Made by a program: the position numbers and the translations under genes. From positions 992,001-1,056,000 of the forward strand of contig NZ_RHJS01000002.1 in assembly GCF_003885045.1 (NCBI RefSeq): DNA of 64,000 bases. The letters run 5' to 3'. Position 1 is the stretch's first letter; each line of letters opens with the position of its first letter. Positions 1 to 8,652 of this stretch are shown here, one piece after another. The notes below the pieces were generated by a model. It was not told the origin of the DNA. It worked only from the letters and a program-made list of their open reading frames with translations, and did no database searches. Source of the stretch: Schaedlerella arabinosiphila. GTDB taxonomy: Bacteria > Bacillota > Clostridia > Lachnospirales > Lachnospiraceae.

Positions 1-1
1 C

Positions 2-1027
2 ACAGGCGCCACGGACAAATACATGATTGCCAACGCATATTATCTGTATGCCGCGGATCTGGTAAGAAGAAGCGCAGAAGTTCTTGGCAGGCATGAGGAG
101 GCGCGGAGGTACGCGCAGCTTTATGAGCAGACGCTGGAGGCGTTCCGGAAGGAATATTATACACCCACCGGCCGCATCGTAAGCGAGACCCAGACAGGGG
201 CTGTGTTGTCACTGTATTTTCATCTGGCACGGGAGCAGGATCGGCCGAGAATCTTAAAAAACCTGCTGACCAATATTGAAAATCACAAAAATCATTTGTC
301 CACAGGGTTTGTAGGGACGCCCTACATATGCCATGCCCTGTCGGAAAATGGGGCCCATCAGACGGCAGGGACTTTATTTATGAAAGAAGACTATCCCTCC
401 TGGCTCTATGCTGTCAATCAAGGGGCGACGACGATATGGGAACGGTGGGACTCCATCAAGCAGGACGGTTCCTTTGACGAATCGGGAATGAACTCACTGA
501 ACCACTATGCCTACGGCTCCGTGGGGGACTGGCTGTACAGGAAGGCTGCGGGCTTATCGCAGCTTGAGCCGGGGTATAAAAAATTCCTGGTCAGGCCCAT
601 GTTTGTGAAGGGAATAGAGGAGACCGGGGTCAGCTTTGAATCGGTATATGGAAAAATTGAGGTGCAGACCTCCTGCAGAAACGGAAAGATCCGCGTACAT
701 GTGCAGGTGCCGGCCAACACCTCCGCCGTGCTGATCCTGCCGGAAAAAGAGGGAGAGATCAGGCTTGGTTCCGGAAGCTATGCGTATGAATATGAAACAG
801 ATACCAGCCTGGAAGTAAAACGCTTCAGTCTGGACAGTACGCTCTCGGAAGTGCTGGCACAGCCCCTTGCGGTTGAAATGTTCAACCGGATGGCGCCGGG
901 AATGCTGGAAGGCCCGATGATCCAATTCGCTTATCAGATGACCTTTGCGGAGATGCTCGGGGCGGCGCCGGAGGCACGCCCGCTGTATGAAGCGGTCATT
1001 GATGCGCTGAATGAACAGGAGCAATAA
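2..1027 (+). CDS. Alpha-L-rhamnosidase, GH78 family, 3' part only
   Basis: The reading frame is already open at the window edge, so this is the C-terminal part (about 340 residues) of a longer enzyme that removes terminal alpha-L-rhamnose from glycosides. The visible part covers the end of the (alpha/alpha)6 barrel, including the NQGATTIWERWDS segment that carries the conserved Glu of GH78 enzymes, followed by the C-terminal beta-sandwich (around FLVRPMFVKGIEETGVSFE). No membrane segment is visible in this part. After the sandwich comes an extra helical tail of about 60 residues (DNA about 832-1024, starting TLSEVLAQPLAVEMF) that resembles the tail of the GH3 enzyme at 3976-6348. It is convergent with the AraC-type regulator and probably belongs to the same glycoside locus. 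The family call is confident; the substrate is inferred. Confidence 0.88.
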   Translation, partial: TGATDKYMIANAYYLYAADLVRRSAEVLGRHEEARRYAQLYEQTLEAFRKEYYTPTGRIVSETQTGAVLSLYFHLAREQDRPRILKNLLTNIENHKNHLSTGFVGTPYICHALSENGAHQTAGTLFMKEDYPSWLYAVNQGATTIWERWDSIKQDGSFDESGMNSLNHYAYGSVGDWLYRKAAGLSQLEPGYKKFLVRPMFVKGIEETGVSFESVYGKIEVQTSCRNGKIRVHVQVPANTSAVLILPEKEGEIRLGSGSYAYEYETDTSLEVKRFSLDSTLSEVLAQPLAVEMFNRMAPGMLEGPMIQFAYQMTFAEMLGAAPEARPLYEAVIDALNEQEQ

Positions 1028-1083
1028 GTGAGTACTCTAAGTGAAAAATGGATGCGGATGTTACGATTTACAGCAACATACGG

Positions 1084-1125
1084 ATACAGAAGGTCCATGC
1101 GGCTTACCGCATGGATTTTCTGTAT
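1084..1125. terminator. Bidirectional hairpin terminator
   Basis: ATACAGAA at 1084-1091 pairs with TTCTGTAT at 1118-1125, and inside it TCCATGCGG pairs with CCGCATGGA around a CTTA loop. The hairpin lies between the convergent rhamnosidase and AraC genes, and the AraC stop codon falls in the loop. There is no long T run, so termination efficiency is uncertain. Confidence 0.6.
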
Positions 1126-2279
1126 TCATAAGGCGTCATATGATATTTTTTCTTAAAAACATTCTGGAAATAGGACTGGGAGGAAAAGCACAGATATTCG
1201 CTGATCTCACTGATGGATTTTTCCGAGTAAGCCAGCAGGCTTTTTCCTTCCTCCAATTTTCTGCGCATAATAAAATCGCTCAGATTAAATCCCAATTCTT
1301 TTTTAAACTTCTTTGACAGGTAGGAGCGGCTCAGGCCCACCGCTTCCGCCACATCTTCGATGGAAAGCGGCTGGTTGGTGTGGGTGGATATAAATTGGAT
1401 ACACTGGAAAATATCCGGAGACATGCCGAGGGGTATTTTGTTTGCAGCCACCCTTCTGGTAAAATCCAAAATGGCAGTGTAGGACAGACGTTTTACTGTG
1501 TCTACGGACTGTGCACGTTCGGATTCCTGGATATAGGTGTCGCTTAACTGGTAGGCTGTTTCAACGTCAAGGCCGCCGGCGATGCCGTGTCTTGTCAATA
1601 AGGTGACCAGGGTGATAAACAGATTTTTTGCCTGCCGGAGGGAATTTTTACCGATGGTGCCGGTCGTGATATTCATGGAAGGAAGGTTTTGGATCGCTTC
1701 CACATTTCCGGTTTCTACATAATGATAAAGCTGTTGTTCATACTGATAGGAATTATGGAAGACTTCTTTTTCTTTCGCCTCATACAGCATAGAAGTATGT
1801 TTTTCATTGATCGTGTCCGAATGGTCTCCGGCATATCCGAAATAACAAAACGGCTCCTCCACTTCCTGGTTTAAGCCGGCGTTGATGAGCGCCAGCAGGT
1901 ATAAAAACCGGTCGTGTGAAACAGGAGGCAGGATCTGGAAATAATTTTTGACGGCATCCTTGTGCTCCGCAGAAATCGAACATTCCGCCATGATGCGCGG
2001 CAGCTCGTTTGGCCCAATGTGCGCGGTGCCGGCCGGTCCTAGAACAACATCTTCCCCTGTTGAAAAATTGCGTACGATTCCAAAATAAAGAAATTCATCG
2101 GAGATGATATAATGCATCTTCTTTTCCGTTTGTTTGAGAAGAGGCAAAAATACTTCCGTGAAATCAAACTCTTCTTCCGGCTCAGGAATCTGCAGGAGGC
2201 ATTTGCCCTCTTTGTAGTAATGGATGGGCAGATAAATACTCTGGTACACTAATTTTAAGTAGGAAATCATGTCGTTCAT
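1104..2279 (-). CDS. AraC-family transcriptional regulator
   Basis: This 391-residue protein ends in a two-helix-turn-helix AraC/XylS DNA-binding domain (about residues 291-391), with the first HTH around IEDVAEAVGLSRSYLSKKFK and the second around ISEISEYLCFSSQSYFQNVF, ending in the typical TPYEYRKS. The first 280 residues are a large N-terminal domain without a recognisable cupin motif, probably the effector or signal domain. The start is supported by a GGGAGGG ribosome-binding site on the minus strand. It is divergent from the GPH transporter gene and next to GH78 and GH3 genes, so it most likely controls uptake and cleavage of a glycoside. The ligand cannot be told from the sequence. Confidence 0.9.
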   Translation of the reverse strand: MNDMISYLKLVYQSIYLPIHYYKEGKCLLQIPEPEEEFDFTEVFLPLLKQTEKKMHYIISDEFLYFGIVRNFSTGEDVVLGPAGTAHIGPNELPRIMAECSISAEHKDAVKNYFQILPPVSHDRFLYLLALINAGLNQEVEEPFCYFGYAGDHSDTINEKHTSMLYEAKEKEVFHNSYQYEQQLYHYVETGNVEAIQNLPSMNITTGTIGKNSLRQAKNLFITLVTLLTRHGIAGGLDVETAYQLSDTYIQESERAQSVDTVKRLSYTAILDFTRRVAANKIPLGMSPDIFQCIQFISTHTNQPLSIEDVAEAVGLSRSYLSKKFKKELGFNLSDFIMRRKLEEGKSLLAYSEKSISEISEYLCFSSQSYFQNVFKKKYHMTPYEYRKSMR

Positions 2280-2408
2280 AGGAATCCCTCCCGCATTCTC
2301 TTTTCATCAAACAGGTGATGCTTCTGATTTGGCTTAATTTTACAATATATAGCTCAATATTACAAGACAGGAACCCGCTTTTTCTGTAGAATACAATTAC
2401 AAATTGAA

Positions 2409-2420
2409 ATAAGCGCTTAT
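2409..2420. promoter_or_regulatory. 12-bp perfect palindrome, probable operator
   Basis: ATAAGCGCTTAT is a perfect palindrome with a central CG, located in the 217-bp gap between the divergent AraC regulator and the GPH transporter. Central-CG palindromes with this core are typical of LacI-family operators, including CcpA-like sites. A LacI-type repressor encoded elsewhere is therefore a better fit than the adjacent AraC protein, which would be expected to use direct repeats. Confidence 0.5.
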
Positions 2421-2496
2421 AACAAGTGAATTGCAAAAAAATAAAGAATGATAAGAAGAATGTTAAAAAAATGAAGAATGAGAGGTAGATGAAATT

Positions 2497-3891
2497 ATGG
2501 CAGGGAAACCATTGGGAAAAGACAGCATGGGCATTCAAAAGACGATGCGCCTGGGAGATTATCTGGGCGACGGCCTGGGACAGCTTCCGCTGAACGTGAT
2601 GGCAAATCTGGTAGGCCAGCTTACCTATTTCTATACAGAAAAGGTGGGACTTGCGGCGGGGATGGTCGCAACGATGCTTTTAGCAGCAAAATTTGCGGAC
2701 GCGTTCTCTGATCTGGTTATGGGGAAGATCATGGATATGGGAAATTCCCCGAAAGGAAAATGCCGTCCCTGGTTTTTAAGAATGGCGATTCCGGCGGCTG
2801 TGATCATTATCATGCTGTTCACTGTGCCGAAAAACGCGCCGGGCGGTCTGCAGATGGGATACGTTTTGATCACGAATATACTGCTCAGCGCCGTTGTCTA
2901 TACGGCAGTCGCAATCCCATACGGGGCAATCATGGCGATCCGCACGGAAAGCGTGGAAGAACGGGGCAGGATGGGAATTGTCCGTACCATATTCGGATAT
3001 GTGATCGGCATGGTTATTGCTATATTGCTGATCCCGATTACCAATATGCTGGGCGGGGATCAGGGTGCATGGATCAAAGTATCTGTTGTATTTGCGGTGC
3101 TTTCGGCTGCCAGCCTGTTTATCCTTTACAAAACATCGCGTGAAACTTCCAAAACGGCGGCAGAGGAGGAACCCCAGGATACAGAAGAAAAAGTACCATT
3201 TGCGGAGGCGATCCGGATGCTTTTCCAAAATAAGTACTGGGTGATCATGCTTCTGGTGAATCTGCTCGTAAATATTTCTTACGGATTATCTACCGGAGGC
3301 GGTACATATTTTGCAAAATATATCCTTGGAAACGACAACCTCGTGGCCCTTTTGGGAGCGGTCGGACTGCTTCCGACGTTTATAGGATTTATCATTGTAG
3401 GGCCGATGACGAAAAAGCTGGGTATGGCGGGAGCCTGCAAAGTGTCGGCGCTGATCGGGGCTGTGGCAATGGTTGTGAGAGCCTTTACACCATACAGCAT
3501 CGTGACAACCGTTGGATGCGGGCTTTTTTCAAGCTTTGCGACCATTCCCATGATGTGCCTGACCGCACCGATGGTAAACAATTGTGTAGAGTATAACGAC
3601 TGGAAATATGGGAAACGTATGGTCGGTATGACCAACAGCGCAAGCTCTTTCGGCGGCAAGATCGGATCAGGGATCGGCGGTTCGCTGATCGGGTGGCTTC
3701 TGGCGCTTGCAGGCTACAATGCCGCCGCGGCTTCACAGCCGGGAAGCGTAAATATCGCAATTTTCGCATTTGCAATCTATATTCCGCTGGGGCTGTTTGT
3801 GATTATGGCCGTTCTGTTCCACAAATATGATCTTGAAAAACATTATGTAGAAATCGTGACGGCATTGAAGGAAAGAAAAGCTGGAAAGTAA
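2497..3891 (+). CDS. GPH-family sugar:cation symporter (MFS)
   Basis: This 464-residue integral membrane protein belongs to the glycoside-pentoside-hexuronide:cation symporter family (MelB-like). The N-terminal LGDYLGDGLGQLPLN, the loop PKGKCRPWFL after TM2 and the loop WKYGKRMVGM late in the protein are family hallmarks. Roughly 12 hydrophobic segments are visible, with a charged central loop (ETSKTAAEEEPQDTEEKVPF) between the two halves. It probably imports a short glycoside or sugar with Na+ or H+. The GH3 gene follows after 84 bp. The start is supported by GAGAGG upstream of the ATG. The substrate is inferred from context only. Confidence 0.9.
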   Translation: MAGKPLGKDSMGIQKTMRLGDYLGDGLGQLPLNVMANLVGQLTYFYTEKVGLAAGMVATMLLAAKFADAFSDLVMGKIMDMGNSPKGKCRPWFLRMAIPAAVIIIMLFTVPKNAPGGLQMGYVLITNILLSAVVYTAVAIPYGAIMAIRTESVEERGRMGIVRTIFGYVIGMVIAILLIPITNMLGGDQGAWIKVSVVFAVLSAASLFILYKTSRETSKTAAEEEPQDTEEKVPFAEAIRMLFQNKYWVIMLLVNLLVNISYGLSTGGGTYFAKYILGNDNLVALLGAVGLLPTFIGFIIVGPMTKKLGMAGACKVSALIGAVAMVVRAFTPYSIVTTVGCGLFSSFATIPMMCLTAPMVNNCVEYNDWKYGKRMVGMTNSASSFGGKIGSGIGGSLIGWLLALAGYNAAAASQPGSVNIAIFAFAIYIPLGLFVIMAVLFHKYDLEKHYVEIVTALKERKAGK

Positions 3892-3924
3892 AAAAGCATC
3901 CAACCATACAGGTGGAAATAATTC

Positions 3925-3952
3925 AGGCAGGATGGCAGGGCGCCTCCTGCCT
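3925..3952 (+). other. Intercistronic hairpin
   Basis: AGGCAGGA at 3925-3932 pairs with TCCTGCCT at 3945-3952 in the short gap between the transporter and GH3 genes. With no T run after it, it is more likely an mRNA-processing or stability element than a terminator. Confidence 0.45.
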
Positions 3953-3975
3953 TCTGAACAGGAGGAATCGCATTC

Positions 3976-6348
3976 ATGAAACAAATACAGGAAATCATCC
4001 GTAACATGACTCTGGAAGAGAAAGTGAAGCTCTGCTCCGGCGCGACATTCTGGGAGACGGAAAGCATGGAACAGCACCAGATCCCATCTGTCTTTATGTC
4101 GGACGGCCCTCATGGACTCCGTACACAGAAAGGAGAGGCCGACCATCTGGGTATCAACAACAGCGAAAAATCGACCTGTTTTCCTACGGCCAGCGCAAGC
4201 GCGGCATCGTGGAATCCGCGGCTTTTAAAGGAAATGGGAGAGGCCATCGCAGAGGAAGCGCTGTATTATGGTGTGGACATTGTTCTGGGGCCGGGGGTAA
4301 ATATCAAACGCAATCCTTTGTGCGGGCGTAATTTTGAATATTTCAGCGAAGATCCGTATCTGGCCGGAGTGATGGGCACAAGCTGGATCAAAGGCGTTCA
4401 GAGTAAGGGCGTGGGTACCAGCCTGAAACACTTTGCGGCCAACAATCAGGAACAGGACCGTATGATGGGGAACAGCATGGTGGATGAACGGGCATTTCGA
4501 GAAATCTATCTGCCGGCATTTGAAATGGCGGTCAAAGAGGCGCAGCCGGATACGGTGATGTGTTCTTATAATCAAATCAACGGTACATTTGCCAGTGACA
4601 ATCAAAGGCTTTTGACAGATATTCTGCGCAAGGAATGGGAATTTCAGGGGATGGTGGTGACAGACTGGGGAGCAATGAACGACCGGGTATCCGCTTTGAA
4701 AGCCGGATGCGATCTGGAAATGCCCAATAGCTGCGGATTTTTTGACGGGGAAGTGAAGCAGGCGGTCGAAGAGGGGTGTCTCTTGGAAACGGAGATTGAC
4801 GCATGCGTGGAGCGGATTCTGAAAGAAGCCTTCAAAGCACAGGAAACAAAGGCACGGGCGGGTACAGCGTCCCATTTTGATATCGAAGCCCATCACGCGC
4901 TTGCAAAACGGATTGCCTGTGAAAGCGCGGTATTGCTGAAGAACGAAGGCGGGCTGCTGCCGCTCTCAAAATCGGCAAAGACGGCTTTGTGCGGTGCAAT
5001 GGCTGAAAAAGTCCGCTATCAGGGCGCAGGCTCTTCCCATATCAATCCGACAAGGCTTTCCGGGCTTCGGGAAGCAATGGAAAGCATAGGAGAATGCGTT
5101 GCATATTATCCGGCATATGAAATCGACGGCGGAAGAAATGAAGAAGCATTGGCGAGGGCAGTTGCGGGAGCAAAAGCGGCGGACGTGGCCGTGGTCGTGG
5201 CGGGACTGCCGGATTCTTTTGAATCCGAAGGGTATGACAGGGCGCACATGTCCATGCCGGAGAGCCACAACGAGCTGATTTCTGAAATCGCGGCAGTAAA
5301 CGAAAATGTGGTAGTCGTTTTGATGGGCGGCAGTCCGCTGGAAATGCCCTGGCTGGATCAGGTAAAGGCGGTGCTGAACCTCTATCTGGGCGGACAGGCT
5401 GTCGGTGAAGCCGGTGCGGGCCTGCTCTACGGCGAGGAAAATCCCAGTGGAAAACTGGCGGAGACCTATCCGGTTTCATACAGCGATGTTTCTTCCGCCG
5501 AAACATTCGGCGTGAATCCGCGGCAGGTGGAATACGCGGAGAGCATTTATGTCGGCTATCGGTATTATGAAAAAGCAGGGATTCCGGTGCAGTTCCCATT
5601 TGGGCACGGACTGAGCTATACCCGGTTTGAGATATCCGGTCTGGATGTAAAATCAACGAACAGTCTGGAGTTTACAGTGTCCTGTAATGTGAAAAATACC
5701 GGCAGCAGAGCAGGCGCGGAAGTGGTACAGCTTTATGTGGCAGACCAGACACCGAATCTATTTAAAGCAAAAAAAGAATTAAAGGGCTTTGCAAAAGTGT
5801 ATCTGGAGGCAGGGCAAGAACAGCGGGTCAGCATGACGCTTGGACAAAGGGCGTTTGCCCACTATGATGTCAAAACAAGGAATTGGGAAGTTCTGTCCGG
5901 AAATTATCAGATCCAGGTCGGGGTATCCAGTGCGGATATCCGGCTGACAGAACAGGTTCAGATCCGGGGAACCCTCTCTTCCATGGGGGGCGAGGATATC
6001 CCGCAATGGTATATCCGGCCGTCCGGGAAACCGTCTGTCGCAGATTTTGAAAAGCTGTACGGACAGAAGATCCGGCCCTTTGAGCTGGAAAAACCGGGAC
6101 AGTATACGATGCTCAACACGTTCCACGATATGAAGGACCACCCGGCCGTGCAGCAGATTCTGGAGGGAATGAAACAGGGAATCCTCCAGGGATACGGCGG
6201 GGATGAAAACGATCCGGGATTTCTCTTTACGTTCAGCATCATCATGAATACGCCGCTGGTAAGGCTGGTACAGCAGGGCGGCGGACAGACGCCGCTGTCG
6301 CTGATGCAGGATGTTGTCGCAGCGGCCAATCATGATCCGAAGGGATAA
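3976..6348 (+). CDS. GH3 beta-glucosidase
   Basis: This 790-residue exo-glycosidase has no signal peptide and is probably cytoplasmic. The N-terminal TIM barrel carries MSDGPHGLR (about 41-49), RNFEYFSEDP (118-127), KHFAANNQEQDR (151-162) and the nucleophile Asp230 in VVTDWGA. The alpha/beta sandwich follows (LKNEGGLLPL), then PFGHGLSYT and an Fn3-like domain (about 560-625). There is no PA14 insert. Residues about 715-790 form an additional helical tail like that of the GH78 protein upstream. It likely cleaves beta-linked glucose or a related sugar from glycosides brought in by the GPH transporter. An AGGAGG site about 10 nt upstream supports the start. Confidence 0.92.
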   Translation: MKQIQEIIRNMTLEEKVKLCSGATFWETESMEQHQIPSVFMSDGPHGLRTQKGEADHLGINNSEKSTCFPTASASAASWNPRLLKEMGEAIAEEALYYGVDIVLGPGVNIKRNPLCGRNFEYFSEDPYLAGVMGTSWIKGVQSKGVGTSLKHFAANNQEQDRMMGNSMVDERAFREIYLPAFEMAVKEAQPDTVMCSYNQINGTFASDNQRLLTDILRKEWEFQGMVVTDWGAMNDRVSALKAGCDLEMPNSCGFFDGEVKQAVEEGCLLETEIDACVERILKEAFKAQETKARAGTASHFDIEAHHALAKRIACESAVLLKNEGGLLPLSKSAKTALCGAMAEKVRYQGAGSSHINPTRLSGLREAMESIGECVAYYPAYEIDGGRNEEALARAVAGAKAADVAVVVAGLPDSFESEGYDRAHMSMPESHNELISEIAAVNENVVVVLMGGSPLEMPWLDQVKAVLNLYLGGQAVGEAGAGLLYGEENPSGKLAETYPVSYSDVSSAETFGVNPRQVEYAESIYVGYRYYEKAGIPVQFPFGHGLSYTRFEISGLDVKSTNSLEFTVSCNVKNTGSRAGAEVVQLYVADQTPNLFKAKKELKGFAKVYLEAGQEQRVSMTLGQRAFAHYDVKTRNWEVLSGNYQIQVGVSSADIRLTEQVQIRGTLSSMGGEDIPQWYIRPSGKPSVADFEKLYGQKIRPFELEKPGQYTMLNTFHDMKDHPAVQQILEGMKQGILQGYGGDENDPGFLFTFSIIMNTPLVRLVQQGGGQTPLSLMQDVVAAANHDPKG

Positions 6349-6474
6349 TGCTTTCTATAATACTTTCTCGTTCTATAGGAAACTTCTCTGAATTTTCCCA
6401 TAGAACAAGAACCCTCCGGGGAGAGCGCTGTGCGGCGTATGAGGTAGATGTCGCAATGCGGCCGCCGCAGGCGC

Positions 6475-6497
6475 GAGTTTCGCTTGCGAAACTCTTT
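6475..6497 (+). terminator. Probable terminator of the GH3 transcript
   Basis: GAGTTTCGC at 6475-6483 and GCGAAACTC at 6486-6494 form a 9-bp perfect stem, followed by TTTG and further T-rich sequence. It lies 127 bp after the GH3 stop. Confidence 0.5.
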
Positions 6498-6575
6498 GTT
6501 ATGTTTTTGACCGATGCTTTTCATACCATCGTATGCAGAAAAGCTGCCAGTAGCAGGTTTTCTGCATATAAGTAA

Positions 6576-6611
6576 GCCGTCACTAGTGCGAATAGTGGCG
6601 GCTGTTTTTTT
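6576..6611 (+). terminator. Rho-independent terminator
   Basis: GCCGTCACTA pairs with TAGTGGCGGC (one G-T pair) around a 7-nt loop and is followed by a T run (TGTTTTTTT). It lies between the GH3 gene and the convergent HEPN gene. Confidence 0.75.
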
Positions 6612-6648
6612 ATGTGCGATTCTCTACGTTTCATTCTATAACGGAATC

Positions 6649-7077
6649 TTACATTTCAGGAGCTTCAAACTGCATCATACAGTACTTTTCGGCCAACTGT
6701 ATAAATTCATCTGCCACAGCAACCTGTCTCTCGGATTCTTCCCGGATGGCAATATAGAAATCATCATAATCACTGGCATGACGAATTTCTTCAGCTTCGC
6801 CGATTTTCCTCCCCATTTCTCTGGGAAAGATTTCAGTTCTAACATAGTCCTTATTAAAATTTCCAATTGCATCTTTATGGCGTTTATAAGCCTTTCCGCT
6901 CAACGCATGAATAGCATTGATGGCATGAAAAATAGCATAGTAAGCTCTATTATTTGCTCCCTTATATTCCTCCGCAGCCAAAAGTATTCTTGCAGATTTT
7001 AAATCGGCTTTTGCACTCTGAAGCCGATAGAACATAAGATCTTTTCTCGTTCCAATATCCTCTTTATGCTGCTCCAT
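6649..7077 (-). CDS. HEPN-domain toxin of an MNT/HEPN pair
   Basis: This 142-residue all-helical protein contains a HEPN domain. NNRAYYAIFHAIN (about 42-54) gives Arg44 and His51, matching the R-x4-6-H motif of HEPN ribonucleases. HEPN proteins paired with a minimal nucleotidyltransferase form type VII toxin-antitoxin systems, in which the HEPN RNase is silenced by AMP addition from the partner. The gene overlaps the end of the upstream MNT gene by 14 bp, so the two are translationally coupled. Both genes look more AT-rich than their neighbours, consistent with acquisition by transfer. The toxin role is inferred from family and context; some HEPN/MNT pairs have no shown toxicity. Confidence 0.82.
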   Translation of the reverse strand: MEQHKEDIGTRKDLMFYRLQSAKADLKSARILLAAEEYKGANNRAYYAIFHAINAIHALSGKAYKRHKDAIGNFNKDYVRTEIFPREMGRKIGEAEEIRHASDYDDFYIAIREESERQVAVADEFIQLAEKYCMMQFEAPEM

Positions 7078-7405
7078 ACAAAACGACTCCTTCTATATTA
7101 ATATTTGCATAAAATGGATAATTAACAACCCATTTTCTAAAATGATCTTCACTCTTGACAATAGGCTTTATATCAAGGTCATTGTCCAGATTAAAATCAT
7201 AGGTCATATAAGAAAGCTGCTGGCTGTATGCCTTTAAGTCCACATCAGAAATATCAAGCAATATCATAATATCTACATCTGAATCCGACCTGAAATCTCC
7301 TCTGGCATAAGACCCAAATAAAATCACTTTACGCAAATGCGTACCGTATATCTTTTTGATTTCTGCAATGTACTGTTCTATCAAGCTTTGCATTGTCTGT
7401 GGCAT
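7064..7405 (-). CDS. Minimal nucleotidyltransferase (MNT) antitoxin
   Basis: This 113-residue DNA polymerase beta-like nucleotidyltransferase has the family signature GSYARGDFRSDSDVDI (31-46), with metal-binding Asp43 and Asp45 and a third acidic position near 76-78 (DNDLDIKPIV). Its expected role is to modify and silence the HEPN partner encoded just downstream. The start is set at the second ATG (7405): the AAGGAGGT site at 7412-7419 leaves about 7 nt to this codon but only about 1 nt to the first ATG at 7411. A good promoter lies directly upstream. Confidence 0.85.
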   Translation of the reverse strand: MPQTMQSLIEQYIAEIKKIYGTHLRKVILFGSYARGDFRSDSDVDIMILLDISDVDLKAYSQQLSYMTYDFNLDNDLDIKPIVKSEDHFRKWVVNYPFYANINIEGVVLYGAA

Positions 7406-7434
7406 GGCCATACCTCCTTGGCAATCTATTTTAC

Positions 7435-7463
7435 ATTATACCCTTTAATCTGTCTTTTCACAA
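7435..7463 (-). promoter_or_regulatory. Sigma-A-type promoter of the MNT/HEPN operon
   Basis: Read on the minus strand, TTGTGA (7463-7458), a 17-bp spacer and TATAAT (7440-7435) lie 30 bp upstream of the MNT start. Confidence 0.65.
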
Positions 7464-7806
7464 CCAGATTTTTCCGTATTCGGTTTTAGTATATTGTGAT
7501 ATTATTCCAACTCCAGTTTGTTCGGCTATCCGGGCTTGACTTTACAGGCCGTACCCTGACCACCCACTACGCTGATTGGTCGGGAGAATGCATATAAAAA
7601 CTGGTATTCAGGGTTGCTTTTCACAGGGGAGGGAAAAGTAACCGGAAAAATGTAATACGGTTTCTTTTGTATCCGCAAAGTTTTGTGATGTTAAAAAAAT
7701 GACATTAAAATAAGCGGCTGAAAAACTGATTGTTTCCGTACTCCCGGATCTATGGTAGAATAGAAAAGAGGGTTCAGGGAATATCGGAGCAGGAGGATGA
7801 TTGGCC
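7464..7806. other. Gap upstream of the methyltransferase
   Basis: This stretch of about 340 bp separates the divergent MNT and methyltransferase genes. I see no gene. A possible -10 (TAGAAT, 7756-7761) has only a weak -35 (TTTCCG, 7733-7738, 17-bp spacing), and GGAGG at 7792-7796 serves the methyltransferase. Confidence 0.4.
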
Positions 7807-8535
7807 ATGAATAATGAATACGATCAAGAACGTTTTTTTGAAGAATATGCAAAAATGTCCCGCAGCAGAGAGGGCTTGAGCGCGGCGGGAGAATGGCACC
7901 AGCTAAAGCCCTTGTTTCCTTCGCTTCTTGGAAAAGCAGTGCTGGATTTGGGATGCGGTTACGGCTGGCACTGCAAATTCGCGGCGGAACAGGGGGCGGT
8001 ACGGGTATTGGGGCTTGACCTGAGCGGAAAAATGATTGAGGAAGCCAAAAAGCGGAACGCAGAAAAAGAAATCGAGTACCGCGTCTGCGGAATAGAGGAG
8101 TATGAGTACCCGGAACATATGTGGGACTGCGTTGTTTCCAATCTGGCGCTGCACTACATCGAACATATTGAGAATATCTTCCAAAAGGTACATAAAACAC
8201 TGAAACCAGGCGGAGTATTTATTTTTAATATAGAACATCCGGTTTTTACCGCGGGAGTCGGACAAGACTGGGTATATACGGAAGCCGGAGAACCTCAATA
8301 TTGGCCGGTGGATGATTATTTCCTTCCAGGAGAGCGGAGCACGCACTTTTTGGGATGTCATGTAGTAAAACAGCACCACACAATTACCCAAATATTGATG
8401 GGCTTGCTGAATAACGGCTTTGAACTTGAGGCTGTTGAGGAGGCGAAACCGTCTGAAGAAATGATGCATATTCCGGGAATGAAGGACGAATTGCGCCGGC
8501 CGATGATGCTGTTGGTGAAGGCTAAGAAAAAATAG
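7807..8535 (+). CDS. Class I SAM-dependent methyltransferase
   Basis: This 242-residue soluble protein has the Rossmann-fold SAM motif I VLDLGCGYGWHCKFAAEQGA (about 46-65), an acidic residue ending motif II (VLGLDLSG), CVVSNLALHYIEH as motif IV and LKPGGVFIFNIEHPVF as motif VI. It is of the Methyltransf_11/UbiE-like small-molecule type. I chose the ATG at 7807; a TTG in frame two codons earlier (7801) is only 4 nt from the GGAGG site. The substrate is unknown and the neighbouring genes do not suggest one. Confidence 0.85.
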   Translation: MNNEYDQERFFEEYAKMSRSREGLSAAGEWHQLKPLFPSLLGKAVLDLGCGYGWHCKFAAEQGAVRVLGLDLSGKMIEEAKKRNAEKEIEYRVCGIEEYEYPEHMWDCVVSNLALHYIEHIENIFQKVHKTLKPGGVFIFNIEHPVFTAGVGQDWVYTEAGEPQYWPVDDYFLPGERSTHFLGCHVVKQHHTITQILMGLLNNGFELEAVEEAKPSEEMMHIPGMKDELRRPMMLLVKAKKK

Positions 8536-8652
8536 ATTACCGGGGTGTATGAAACTTTGCTCAACGCATCGGGGCAGGCAAAGGCAATACCTGCTCCGGC
8601 AATGCTGCTGCAGAAAATGAACCAAAGACGGAAAGGAACAAGGTGATTTTTC

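Larger units (their letters stand above)
6349..6648. other. 300-bp gene-free gap rich in inverted repeats
   Basis: Between the GH3 stop and the HEPN stop I see no convincing gene. The stretch holds three inverted repeats: GAGTTTCGC/GCGAAACTC (6475-6494), ATGCAGAAAA/TTTTCTGCAT (6533-6567, with CTGC/GCAG inside) and the terminator at 6576-6611. The density of hairpins suggests stacked terminators or the remnant of a mobile or structured element. Confidence 0.5.

Noticed and set aside
6348..6575. 75-codon plus-strand frame after the GH3 gene
   Set aside because: It overlaps the hairpin cluster, lacks a ribosome-binding site and has no recognisable domain.
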